In this document: positions 11,730-23,460 of the stretch, in pieces
Position numbering within the stretch: the stretch's first letter is position 1
Layout: the number at the start of each line of letters is the position of its first letter
Assembly (NCBI RefSeq): GCF_002878395.1
Contig: NC_061115.1
Coordinates: 156,654,257 to 156,718,256, forward strand
Source of the DNA: Capsicum annuum
Taxonomy: Eukaryota > Streptophyta > Magnoliopsida > Solanales > Solanaceae
Direction: 5' to 3'
Length of the DNA: 64,000 nt
Made by a program: the position numbers and the translations under genes
The notes under the pieces: model-generated
What the model saw: the letters and a program-made list of their open reading frames with translations, nothing else
What the model was told of the DNA's origin: nothing
The model's database searches: none

Positions 11730-12650
11730 GGAAAAAATTAATAACTAAATTTTAATGGGCCCTAAGATAAAATAGAGTATATGTGTTTTTTTGTCCTAAT
11801 GAGATAGGGCATGGGAAGGAATTATACGAAAATGTAAAAAGTATATACATCTGATTTGCCTATGTTTGTACATGGATTTATTAAAAATGAAATGGGCTAT
11901 AGTATGCTATATAACTAGGGAATATGGCCACGCTTTGTGCGTGATTTTAAGTACATCTATTTGAGTAAATTTTCTTTTTGATTATTTAAGCATTCGATAT
12001 ATTGTTTGTTAGTATAATTATATGTTGTTCTGATGTAGATTATAATTGTAGTAGGACTGTATATTTAACAATATTACTTAGTGTAAACTGAAGAAAGTCA
12101 ACGCGAAGGCTGTTAAAAAATAGATTCTCAATTGAAATGCTATTAACATTAGTCCTTTGTGTAACTTGTACTTCAGTGGACGTGGTATAAAAGTTTTGAG
12201 CCAAAGATCTTATTTAAAGATGGACATGTTAAATAAATAAGTTTTTAAATTAAATTACTCAAACGTAAATATGAATTAATCAAAATTTCCTGTATTTGAA
12301 AAGGTAATGTTGGATATAAGACCAAGGATGTTTACTAGTGATGTTATCCTTCTTATGAAAGAAAGCTCAAGTGTCGTAATTTGGGCGGAAGTTAATTCAA
12401 AACATCTTAGTCCAAACATGATTGACAGGGTGATACTAATTTAATATCACAGACTCTTATGCAAGTTTCAAATAGTTAGTGATCCTTCTTCTAATATGGT
12501 AGTTGCTAAAGACATTCAGTCAATGCATCAACGGAGCTTAGAAGACTGTATAAATGACAAATGATAGATTCTTAATGGATAGTTATTGCTGATTTTGAGC
12601 TTTAGATGATTGAAACTTCAGACTTTCAATATCACTGTTATTATTTATGA
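11730..12650. other. AT-rich spacer with one Helitron end
   Basis: No coding potential recognised. Apart from the Helitron 3' terminus near 11915-11943 I see nothing I can name. Sequence left of 6408 should join directly to sequence right of 11729 in the empty site. Confidence 0.4.
11915..11943 (-). mobile_element. Helitron 3' terminus
   Basis: On the minus strand: CACGC-ACAAA-GCGTG, a perfect 5-bp stem hairpin (11929-11943), then ten bases (GCCATATTCC), then CTAG (11915-11918) followed by host T. Hairpin, spacer of about ten bases, CTRR and a following T are the textbook Helitron 3' end. The 5' end, expected to the right, was not found, so the length is unknown. Confidence 0.62.
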
Positions 12651-12822
12651 TTACTTTTTTTTTTAAATTTTATTTTGGATTTTTATTAATAAAAGATCAA
12701 AAAACACAATAAAATAGTCTCTACACACGATGGACCAACCCATCCATACAAAAAATAGAAATAAAAAATGGCCTATCTGCTTTCTGATTTAGCACCCAAC
12801 CCACTCCCCTTTGATTAAGACA

Positions 12823-13302
12823 TATAAATAAGAAACTAGGGTTGCCCAATTCATTATTCTGTCTTCTCCGCCGTTTAAACCCTATTTCAGCTGAAAAATA
12901 TTATTGATCCCACTGCTGAATCCATACTTCATCGTGCTTCTACTTTGGATTATCAATACTCTGCCTTGGATATATGCTGTTGCTGCTATTTTCAGCTTTC
13001 AAAAGTAAGTATCTTCTATTTGATTGATTTTTCTTCTTCATTTTTATCTTATTTCCTCTCTGTATGTTTGGTATCAGCTGTGTTCTATGGTGGATGGGAA
13101 ATTTCTTATGTTTTGGTGCTGATTTGAGGGTTCTAGGTCCCTGGGAAAAGTTACATCTCCAAGTAAGTTGTAGCTTCAACTTCTTCTTTATCTTTCCCTG
13201 CTGTAGACTCCTATTAATTTAATTTTGATTGTAGTTATGGCTGGTAGGGAGATATTGGGATGATCAAAATAGTAAGTAATTGAGCTGTAGTCATCTTCTT
13301 AG
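12823..13302 (+). promoter_or_regulatory. promoter-like segment with a short-intron 5' leader
   Basis: TATAAATA at 12823-12830 is followed by a CT-rich stretch (CTTCTCCGCCG) typical of a plant 5' UTR. GTAAGT sites occur at 13005, 13163 and 13272. Acceptors at 13077 (TATCAG) and 13234 (GATTGTAG) would give introns of 73 and 72 nt, the usual minimum plant intron size, both T-rich. After the third donor the sequence enters the antisense LINE. It may be the 5' end of a host gene destroyed by the LINE, or chance. No protein is recognised; a short ATG frame at 13237 stops after eight codons. Confidence 0.3.
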
Positions 13303-13589
13303 GTTTATTAGTTGCACTGATCCCACATGACCTTCCTCTTTTGCTGCGAGTCATTTTTGATGGATGAGTTTATATAGGCTAGTCAACTTTTCTATCTTTT
13401 TGTTGCCCTCTTAGGTTGTACATAGATGCATGTTATACCTGGTATCTCTATTATCTGTAGCCTTTAGCCTTTTTATCCCTTTGTTGATGACAGTCGTATG
13501 TATGGACATTGAAGTTTGTCACTGTTAAAAATCTTCTTTCCTATAACTTCTAATTACTGGAATAGGGTAATACTGAAATCCCCTTTATT

Positions 13590-13935
13590 TATGGCTAGAT
13601 TTGTTAAATGATCAGCCAATTGACTCCCTTCCCTCATGATATGTTGAAACTGTACTTATTTATCTTTCAATACTATTCTAATATGCTCTATAGAATCTAG
13701 CAAATTCCATGGACATTTCCATTCTTTATTTAGTATTTTCTGCATGAGAAGAGAATCTATTTGTATTATTATGTATAGCATATGCCTCTGCTTCTACATT
13801 AGAAGTATCCTCTATCATAGAACCCTATGCATATATTAGATCCCCTCTTTCATCTCTTAGGCAAAAAGCATAGGAGCTAATACCTGGATTACCTCTAGAA
13901 GCTTCATCTGTGTTTTATTTAATCTACCCTTCCTC
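13590..13935 (-). pseudogene. LINE C-terminal RNase H, frameshifted
   Basis: The minus strand reads GNPGISSYAFCLRDERGD (G-N-PG motif after the first catalytic Asp), then IEDTSNVEAEAYAI with the catalytic Glu. After a frame change come SLLMQKIL, WNLLDSIEHIRIVLKDK and QFQHIMREGSQLADHLTNLA, the REGNxxAD-type end of the domain. Plant L1-type LINEs carry this extra RNase H. Confidence 0.78.
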
Positions 13936-14274
13936 TGTAAATTTCTAATTTGCTTTTGTAATCTTCACCTTGGATCTTTTTTGTTCTAATTCATTCATTA
14001 TTTTTGGCCATGCAGTTGGAAAGACTTGTCTTGGGTTCCTTACCTTGAGTAATAATCCAATATTGTTGGTGATATTAAATATTATTCTGTGAGTTGACAA
14101 AGTCTTTCCATGATGTTTTGAGCTATTTCTTCTCTTCCACAGTTCCCAAATTATTATACTAGGGATGGATTGATAATAAGCTCTCGCTCTTCCCCTGACT
14201 TTAGCATTCCACTATGCCAAAATAATTTCTCTGATTCACATTAATACATGTAAAAGAAGAAAAATAGGACCATG

Positions 14275-14420
14275 TCCCGTTAGCAGTATTTGATCTCAGA
14301 AACATATGATAGATGGTTTCATGTTTAGGAATAGTGCAACACCAGCATCTAGTAGGACCTTCAATTCCCCATCTTCTTAGATTATCATCAACAGGAACCT
14401 TTCCTTTCCAAATTCTCCAT
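14275..14420 (-). pseudogene. LINE zf-RVT zinc-binding segment
   Basis: The minus strand reads WRIWKGKVPVDDNLRRWGI then TRCWCCTIPKHETIYHMF. The spaced Cys residues with a downstream His match the zf-RVT motif that follows RT in plant LINEs. Flanking frames are interrupted. Confidence 0.75.
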
Positions 14421-15036
14421 ATTAGGAAAGCTATTTGGTAATCCTTTAATCCAAATATTTTTTGAAAATCAAATTCTTTTTCTCTTTTTTTTTAATGTAC
14501 TGCCATACTGATTTAACTATGAATTTTCCTATTGATTTAAGCTTCTATACCAGACTATCTTGTCCATCCAGCCTAACTGGAAGCTTAATTGTATATATGG
14601 TGTAATCAATAACCTCCTGAGGAAATAACTGAGAAATTATCTATTTATTCCAAGCTCCATTTTGGATTAAGTCCTTTACTCTTTGATATCTGTCATCCTA
14701 ATCCCTGGTAGTCTACAACATACTATATAAATCCCCTGTATTAGTCCGATTATCAATCCATATACTTGCATTCCCACCTCTAATTCTCCATAATATTTGA
14801 TGTTCCACTAAATCCCTAGCTTGTAACATCTTCTTCCAAACTTATGACCTTGCTTTTGATTTCCATACTATCTCATTTGGATGCTTCTTCTTACAATACT
14901 TGTTGTGCATATATCTACTCCATATTGAATCTTTTGTTATAAAATTCCACTACAACTTGCGAAATAGATCCATAGATATATCATAAATCTTCCTGAACCT
15001 AAGTCCTCCTTCATCCTCTGGAGTACGAAGATTATT

Positions 15037-16885
15037 CTATTTAATCCACTGTATGTTTCTCTCTTCTACATGACTACTCCAGAAAAATTGAGCAAACATC
15101 CTTTGAATTGTAGTCATGATATTTAATGGAGGGTTCATCACTGACAGACAGTGGATAGGTATACTTTGTAAGACATGTTTGATGAGAACAACTCTTCCCC
15201 CATATGACGACAACTTCACTTTCCAACCTTGTAACTTTCCACTAATTTTAGTCATGATAGATTGATAGAAACCCTTCTTCTTCCTTATATGAAATATAGG
15301 GCATCCAAGGTAAGAGGATGGAAAATCTTTCCTTAAGATCCCTGTAACCACTTCTGCCATTATTACCACACCTTGAGACATTCTTTTATGCAAATATATT
15401 GCGTTTTTCTCCTTATTAACCTTTTGTCCTGACAATCTTTCATACCTCCCTAATGTATCTGCCACCCTCTGCAAAGTATGAAGTTCAGCTTTGCATAATA
15501 TTATCATGTCATCCACAAAGGCAAAATGATTTACCTTTGGACTTTTTCTTGGAATTCCAAATAACTTAAATTCTTTCTTAAGATCCAAAGATTTTAAGGC
15601 TGTAGACATCACCTCTGCAGCTAAAATAAAAGGAGTAGGGATAGTTGATCCCCCTACTTTAATCCCCTATAAGATTTGAAAAATCCTTTTGGTTGCCTAT
15701 TTAGAAAAATAGAATACCAATTGTTTCCCACCAGTCTATACACCATATCTATCACCACCTCACTAAATCCAACACTTTAGTGAAAAACAACCAATCAACT
15801 TTATCATAGTCTTTCATTATGTCAAGTTTGATTACCAAATTAGGAATTTTACCTCTTTTCCTTATATCTATAATGATTTCCTGGAACACCAACATATTCT
15901 CTGCTATTCTTCTCACCTAAACAAAACCAACCTGTTCTTCAAAAATGATATCAGGTAATATACTCTTGATTCTTTTATGAATAATCTAGAAAAAATTGTA
16001 TTAACAAACTTACTCAATGAGATTGATCTCATATCAACAAATGTGTTCACAACTAACTTTTTGGGTATAAGAACTAAGTTTGTATGAGTAACAAATTTTG
16101 GTAGCTCAAACCAATAAAATAAAGCTATTACCATATTATGTACATCTTTGCCTAAAATGTCCCATGCATCCTAGAAAAAAGCTCCAGTCATACCATATGG
16201 TCCTCTAGTACTATGTCTATTCATCCCCATAACAGTTTTCTTGACCTCTTGTATTCTAGATTTTCTATTTAGTTCTTCATTTTGTTCTTCATTCACCACT
16301 GCTGGTAATTCATTTAGCATAGAAAAATCTTCATTATCTTCATCTTTTGAAAACTCTCTGAAAGAAATTCACTGTTGCTTCTGCAATTTTATTTTGATAT
16401 TCCAGCCAATCTCCTTCTTTATTTTGGATTCTTGATAATTTTAGTTTGTTTCTTCTTCCCTTCACCATAGTATAAAATAACTTGGTGTTTTTTTCCCCAT
16501 CTTTAAATCACTCAAATCTAGCCTTTTGCTTCCAAAATTCTTCTTCTCTTCTCAATTAAATATTTAAATCTGCTTGTTGTTTAAATAATATTTTTCTATT
16601 ATTTTTTGATGGAAGTCCCTCAAATTGTTTCTCCCTTACTCTAATAAATTCCTCCAGAGTATCAATCTCTTGGAAAATATTACCAAAGTATTCTTTACTC
16701 CACTTTGGTAAAGCACTTTTACCCTTCTTTAACTTATGATGAAAAATGATGAAAAGGTTTCCTACTAACTCAGTTTCCCAATTCTCCCTTATCACATCTA
16801 AATATGCTTTCTCCTTCACCCACATATTAAGAAACCTAAAAAGTTTAGAGATATGTGTATTGATAGTGCTAAAATAAATTTTCAA
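15037..16885 (-). pseudogene. LINE reverse transcriptase, broken
   Basis: The N-terminal linker (LPKWSKEYFGNIFQEI) is in 16556-16885. The core begins near 16120 (VTHTNLVLIPKK, then FVDMRSISLSKFVNTIFSRL). The catalytic FVDD box is intact (HFAFVDDMIILCKAE, about 15504-15531), followed by LSGQKVNKEKNAIY, SSYLGCPIF and KLQGWKVKLSSYGGRVVLIK as expected for the thumb region. The stretch 16130-16560 is poorly conserved. Several stops. The enzyme would copy LINE RNA at the nick. Confidence 0.88.
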
Positions 16886-17554
16886 TGGAGTATGACCAGA
16901 ACCACTCCGGAATCAATGCTCCACTTTTAACACTGGAAAAAGTTCCTGCAACTTATGATTACACAATACTCTATCCAACCTTTTGAAAATACATTCCGCA
17001 TCAGTCCTTCTATTCCAGCATATATATTTACTCTCTTTGAAACCTGGATCCTCTAAAATGCATAGATTAATGCATTGTTTAAACTCTTTTGTATCTACTA
17101 TAGTATCTGGCAGACTACTTAATTTCTCCTCTTCACTTATAATAACATTAAAGTATCTACTTATCAACCATAGATCATGAATTATTTGAGCCATCTCCTC
17201 CACTGAGTCCCATAAACCTATTCTCTCCACTTGTGTACATTTAGCATACACCAAAGTAACTATAACCGTAACATCAGCTTCCTGATTTACTAACTTTATA
17301 GTCAGTTATTAATATTCATCTTTTATTACAGTATAGTTTACCACATCATCATTACATGCCCATATTTTTCCTGATGTATTAGTTGTTGTATGCTGCATTC
17401 CTAATCTCCTCTTGTAATCATCAATATTGTGGTTATCCTGGAGTGGTTCCATTAAACCTATAGATGAAAAATAGTGTCTTTTCTGCAAAGTGATTAGTTT
17501 GGTGAATGCCTTCTGTGCATTTACTGATCTAATATTCCAAATTAGAGCATTCAT
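16886..17554 (-). pseudogene. LINE endonuclease domain, catalytically dead
   Basis: The start MNALIWNIRSVNAQKAF matches the N-terminus of L1-type apurinic-like endonucleases, and GLMEPLQDN keeps the metal-binding Glu. Further on, SRYFNVIISEEEK stands where families have GDFNVI, so the catalytic Asp is Tyr. CIFKRLDRVLCN is conserved. The final SDH motif reads SGHTPL, with Asp replaced by Gly. In the family this domain nicks target DNA to prime reverse transcription. Stops near 17300 and 16910 also break it. Confidence 0.85.
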
Positions 17555-17655
17555 CTAGAATTATTCTTTAAGGAGCTTCTAGTTTGCATTGAAGTAGCTT
17601 TAGCCCCTTTGTGTTTCTTTCTTTAAATGCCTTGAGTAGCTTTTAATGTATCTAT

Positions 17656-19170
17656 CTACCTAGGAGAAAAATTTCCTTTAATTCCAACCTTTTCTATGTT
17701 CTTCCCCAAATTTACTTCATCCAAGGATGCTTTTACTTCATTGCTGTATTCAATCTGGTGTTTTACTTGTATTGCTAAAGATAAAATATCTTCTATTACC
17801 TTTACTTCTTCCTTCCCCTCCTTGGACTGCACTACAGCTAGTTGCATTAACTCTTTTTCTTTCTATTCTACTTTTTGTTCTATCAGAGTATCTTTGTTGA
17901 CTGAGGTAGTGTCCTTATGTTCAACCTCTTCTGACTATGCTTTATCTGTCTCTTCTTCTTGACCTACTTCCAATTCTTTATTCTAAGATACTTTTGTAAA
18001 GCTATTGGTTACCCATTCTTTAGTTCTTTCCTTACTTTATTTATCCTTATGTCTCTTGTCTCTGTCATTACCTTCTTCTTCATGTATGTCCTGCATAAGC
18101 ACATCAAAGGCATTTGCAACTGGAATGTCTATTTGATCAATTCCTTCTATCTCCCCTACTATGTGCCCAAACTTATCTTTTTTATACTTATTTCTTCTGG
18201 TTAACCATTGCTGCTTGAAACTTTTCAGACTTCTGTAATTATTCCTTAAAGCTACTATTTTATTCTCTTTCTCACCCTCAGCTTGTATGTTTTCCTCTTT
18301 CACTTTTTCCTCCTTATGTTTGTCTAATAATTCTGGATGAATATTACAACATGAATTTTCATCATGTCTATGGAAACAAAATTCTTTGCAATACTTTGGT
18401 TTGTAATCATATTGAATATTTATCTATTTAAATTTAATCTCTCCAGTCATTTCATCTTCTTTATTTATTCTCACTCTTTGTGGCAAAGTAGCAACCAGAT
18501 CTACCTCTACCTTTACTCGTGCACAACTAGGTCTTATTTGATTCTTGGTTGCTATATCCACTGTCAATGGTTCACAATTGTTGAAGCAATTGAAAAAATT
18601 TCTTCTTTTGTAAAAAAATTTAGTGGAAGATCAGGAATTGATATCCAAGCTATACCTACCCGTAGTTTCTACGTCTAGCTCGAACCATGTATCCCATTTT
18701 AGAGTTATCATCTGCCAGTACATCTCCTTGGCTTTTATATAATAAGTAGCTGTGGAAATAATATTAACATAATCTTCCAATATACTCAGATGAACAAGAA
18801 TGTGTCTAGAGTCTAATACTCCAATGTTACAATCTTCTTTAATGCCACATTGAATGGGAATACTCTTTCGCAGCTTCATTATATTTGGTTTGCCATAAGA
18901 AAATTTACCAATTATAGAAAATTGTAAATTTTCCTGTATGATTAAGATTTTTATTTCTAATGATTTCCATGTTATACTCGGTTCACCCTGAATCATTACC
19001 TCTGGTTTAGAAAGGATCCTTTTCATACTACTTTCACAACGTCTAGGTTTCAGTCAATTTGCATATGTAATCTTCTTGTTAGCATATCCTTTATTTTCCA
19101 TGTCAACATTAACTTCATTCTCCTTCTGGTTGTTTGCTGGTGGGTCAACCCCACAGAAGGTGGTGTCCAT
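17656..19170 (-). pseudogene. LINE ORF1 (DUF4283 and zinc knuckle), broken
   Basis: The likely start is ATG at 19170-19168 (MDTTFCGVDPPANNQ), since a stop follows at about 19060 and the conserved DUF4283-like part continues from 19026 (GEPSITWKSLEIKILIIQEN, then GIKEDCNIGVLDSRHILVHL). A zinc knuckle lies near 18396-18350 (YCKEFCFHRHDENSC); its second cysteine position is Phe, so the CCHC finger is damaged. A charged tail runs to about 17656. ORF1 of plant LINEs is an RNA-binding chaperone of the element particle. At least three frame breaks. Confidence 0.82.
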
Positions 19171-19260
19171 GACGGTGGCTTTCGTATAACAGGTTTTCGT
19201 ATTAGTGTTAGGGTTTAGCTGGAGAGCATTTTTGCCATTCTATAATGTAGGCCCAATATG

Positions 19261-20045
19261 ATTACAAATTTCATCTCTATTCTTTTCTTTATTTCCACAA
19301 TCTAATCTTGAGGTTCTACCAAATCAACATAAGCAATCTTATACTGAAATAAGTAACAACAACAGAAAATATTTAGCACTTGATATCAACAACCATGTTT
19401 CCCTTAATTTTCAAAAAATGTGGTCGCAAAGATTTAGTCTAGTTGAGCTGCATGTTGAAAAAGCTTATTGAAATAATTTGGAATATGGTAATTTTATTTC
19501 CTGAAAACCAATTAGGCATGTCACTTAGACATATATTAGTTGCAAAATACATATCCTAAAGCAATATTAATTGTGTTTTCCAGTTTTGATTATTGACCAT
19601 TATATACTGTTTAAGATACATATAAACATCAAAATGAGCGAGGACCAGGGAAATTCTGAATGCACCCATCCGAGAAAGACAATTTGATAAAAGCTTTGAT
19701 CTCTGCTTACCTAAATAGAAGGTCGTTGAGACTATTTTTGTGCTTACTATAAGTGCATAGGTGTCGGCTTGTAATCTCCACTGTGATGATCCAAACTTTA
19801 CCTATTGTACTAAAAGTAAACCTGAAAAATAATTTTTTGTATTGTGATCTTCTCTACTAAGTAAGAGCTGAGGTGTAGTCAAATGGCACATTAAACAATC
19901 CATGTCATTCTGTATTTATTTATTATTTCACCAAAATTTCACATTGATATTAGTTTACACCAATAAAGATGGTGGTTAAAAACAAGCCTTCACACTTTTC
20001 TTCAATACATTAGACGTTACAACACCAGAAGTCAACATATAATAA
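19261..20045. other. unassigned spacer
   Basis: No gene, repeat or terminal motif recognised between the LINE 5' end and the next LTR. Confidence 0.35.
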
Positions 20046-22839
20046 TGTCACACCCCAAAAATCGATAGATCAGATGGCACTTGTCGCGGCAAACCTTTAC
20101 AAGTAAGCCTCTCACTAAAACTGATACACATAGGGGGAAAGAGAAATTCCCCCAAGGTAAGGCTTCTAGAACGAAGACAAACCACATAGATATGATAAAA
20201 GTGGAAAGAATAAAATCAACACATGCAGCCATACCTCCCAAAATCTGGTGTCAACAATATAAGAACTACTAATATAATCCCGGAGTAAAATACATCAGAA
20301 AAATAACCACAAAGGAATAATATCTATCTATGAATATTAATAAGGACATAACTACTAGAGAAAGATAGAGGTGAACTCCGACGCATAAATGTCCAACTGC
20401 TACCTTGGAATCTCCAACAATTGCCCGAGTAAAGCAAGCTGAGGCGCACTCGATCTAGGACCTGCACCTAAAGGGTGAAGTAGGCATGAGTATGGTCTAC
20501 TTGTACTCAGTAGGTATCATAGTCCAACCAAGTAAATTATTAAATAAAACATACAAAATATACACTAAGGGCATGTCACCTGCAATCAGAAAATGTCCCA
20601 CAATGGTACTCACCACTTGCACTAACAGTTCTAATATATCACATATATTGTAACATCATACTAAGATAGAATACAAGTATGCATTATATCAAATATAAGT
20701 AGAACAAGGGGAAACATACATATTCAAGATCATCAAATACAAGTAAAAGCAGATAAGACAATTACATAGATGGCAAGTCAGTATGACAATACAACACAAT
20801 ATAAACATAATAATGTAAGTGCAATGTATATGAAGATGATGATGATGCATGAGGTCATTTCACAACCTCTAGGATTGTTGCACAATTCCCATATACACCT
20901 ATGAAGCTAAAGATTCCCGACATAGGACCCATGGGGGGTTCGTCAACCCGTATACAATCCACATATCTCATATCTCTTTTCCGATACATCCCTCGAAAAG
21001 GGTTTTATAAGGTTTTACAATATCTCATCCCCAGCACATTCCTCGGGGAGGGTTTTAAAAAGATGTTGCCAGTGTTGCTCTGGTACTGCCACGGTGGTAC
21101 CAATGTTTCATGAATGAGTATGGTATGAGCATGTAATGATCGCAACTAATCACAATAAGTATTTCCGTAACCAACCCCATGATTTCCACAACCAACCACA
21201 ATGATACATTTCCACAACCATGTGAGCCAATATCCACTCATTATTTCCATTTTATCCATGAATTTCCACATGTTTCATGTACCAACAAGAGTAAATATAC
21301 ACAATACCCCAATGGTACCACATTAAACTTTTCAAAAACACAATATAATTATTCACATGTATTCAGAGCTATCAACATCACATAAGACTCCACACAGTCA
21401 CACACATCACATAATATCTCAATTTTGACAATTACATTACAATACGCCCTATACGGGCATACTACATAGATGGACATTTTTCATGATTAGTTCTCACCCT
21501 TAACATGCATTTTGTACCATCATTTACTATTCAGCTCAGTCTGAAAGAGTTAAGCTATAACCTACCTCAAAAGCCAAAATCGATCTGCTACGCTTCGAAC
21601 CCATGACCTTACTTTTCATGAATAATCTCGAACTCTACTGAAAATATCAAATATAGAATCTACAAGTCCAAACAAAATCAGCGACACCCATATTGACTAC
21701 TTTTGGTTCGGGATCAAAACGGACCCTAAAATAGATTTTCAAAAAAGAAGGGCAAATCATAAATTTACTTCAAAAATGCATTCCTTATATTTTTAGGAAC
21801 CTACGGCTATAAATCCAAGTAAAATCAAGTAAAAAATAAGGTTCAAATCAAAGAGAAACTATTTTTACGATTTATCGAGTAAAATCTTTGAAATTCATGT
21901 TAAAATCAAGAATCAGAGTTGTTTTGAAGGTTAAATTGATGAAAAACTAGTAATTAAAAGATTAAAATATTATTCAAGTGAAAAGGAGTGAAATTGGAGT
22001 TTAAAATCAAGCCCTAAGATTTTTGAAGTTTTGAGAAATTATTCAAGAAATTACTAAGAAAAGGGGTGAATTCTTATCTTAAATCAGTAATAGAACCATG
22101 AAATAGATATTAATCTAACTTCTCAAGCTTTCACACTAATTTAGGATTTAACTCTCAAGAGGCAAGGTGAAAGAATGGACAAAATGGGCCAAAAAAGGTA
22201 AAAAAAAAACTGAATTTTATCCAGATTTGCACCATTTTTTTCTTTTAAAGTCCCCCAAACTTCGATGGGGTGTCTGGGATTCGTTTGGAGTTCAATATAT
22301 GTAAATGAACAATGCAACCATACTAAATTTGATGTTCCAAATGCATTGGAGAAATTTAATTTTTGAAAAATCATCATTTTCACAAAGTTGACCTCCAAAA
22401 TTCAAAATCATAATTTTTCCAAACCGAGGGTCGAAATGAGATTTAAAAGCTGTAAAATCATACCAAAGATGTTAACACCCTAAAATTGATATTTTAAATC
22501 TGCTGACATAGTCAAATTTTCCTTCCTATGTATTTTTGATCAAATGTGGGTCCCACACCCATATTTCTAATTTTTCAACCACTAGGTTGAAATGAGCTTG
22601 GGTGCACGAGACCCGAACCAAAGGTATACCTAGACTAAAATTGATATTTTGAAGCTTCTGGCATTGTCCGTTCATCCATCCATTGCACAGATCAAAAGAT
22701 ATCCAAATAAGTCCAAAATTAGGCTCTCGAAGCCATTAAAAATCATAATATCGCATAAATGGTACAAAAATGCCTCGAGAACCATGTCAATCATCTCCAT
22801 ACCCCAGAAATACCATAATGAAACTATGGAGAGGGGTAA
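20046..22839 (-). mobile_element. solo LTR, Ty3/gypsy-type
   Basis: Starts TGTCACACCCCAAAAATCG and ends GGAGAGGGGTAA. AATAA lies on both sides (20041-20045 and 22840-22844), a perfect 5-bp target duplication, although the last base pair of the LTR is AA rather than CA. The reverse-oriented leader (AATCAAGCCCTAAGATTTT near 22010) places transcription on the minus strand. No internal coding sequence and no PBS or PPT within. The right boundary is the weaker one. Confidence 0.55.
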
Positions 22840-22949
22840 AATAATCAAATCACACAAAAATATACAATTTACATATTTTATAAAAAAGTCAATCGTTTCA
22901 AATAAAACTCCGCTGCTCTCATAATACATTCTAGAAAATGGCAGACTTT

Positions 22950-23460
22950 ATTCTATTCCTTGCAATTACTCAAACTTAAGACTATATTTCCTTTCACTGT
23001 GTACCGCATTGTATATATCTTGTTCATGTGTGTTTAAACTTAAAAAAATCATTTTAATTTTATTGGTCGCTTTCTTCATTTATCCACAATATGCATTTGG
23101 TCCTTTTCACAAAAGGCATTACAGCCAGCCCTACTTGCAACCCACCCAAGATAGATAAAGCCACTATAGTATAAACATAAATGGATCCCTATACATTAAT
23201 ATTCCACAAGAAAGAAACCAAAAAGACTTTAGGAAACATGCCTTTATTAACCATGGAAAATCCTATAACAAAAGCCAAGATTAAAAATGCAACCAAAATC
23301 AGCATTCCAACCTGCTTTCGTACCAAAAACCTAAAATAGAAAAAGGCCATTTTTACTTTTCTCTGGAAATCAGAAAGTGATGTATTTGAATATTTACGTG
23401 AGACAAACAAATTTTGAGAGTGGTAAACTCCATTTTGTGCCAATTGCTATAATGATCCCT
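22950..23460 (-). pseudogene. Ca2+-ATPase pseudogene, tandem copy 3 (partial)
   Basis: The minus-strand frame at 23443-23189 contains VGMLILVAFLILAFVIGF, a hydrophobic segment placed like the membrane helix before the phosphorylation domain in plant type-IIB Ca2+-ATPases. Its downstream flank (TTGGTCGCTTTCTTCAT...AGATAGATAAAG, 23062-23160) matches the equivalent flank of copy 2 at 24047-24142. The phosphorylation exon is absent: the copy stops at about 22950 near the solo LTR. The helix alone would not identify the family; the call rests on the parallel copies. Confidence 0.6.

Larger units (their letters stand above)
13400..19260 (-). mobile_element. LINE (L1-type) with RNase H, near full length, decayed
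   Basis: Read on the minus strand the order is ORF1 (from 19170), endonuclease (from 17554), RT (about 16885-15037), zf-RVT (about 14420-14275) and RNase H (about 13935-13590). This is the plant L1-type order. All parts carry stops and frameshifts. The 3' boundary is uncertain: a T10 run at 12655-12664 could be the reverse of a poly-A tail, but 740 bp would then be 3' UTR. No target duplication was identified. Confidence 0.88.

Noticed and set aside
12945..13127. A 60-codon plus-strand protein
   Set aside because: It spans the proposed 73-nt intron and is simply T-rich sequence read as Phe/Leu/Ser; there is no family resemblance.
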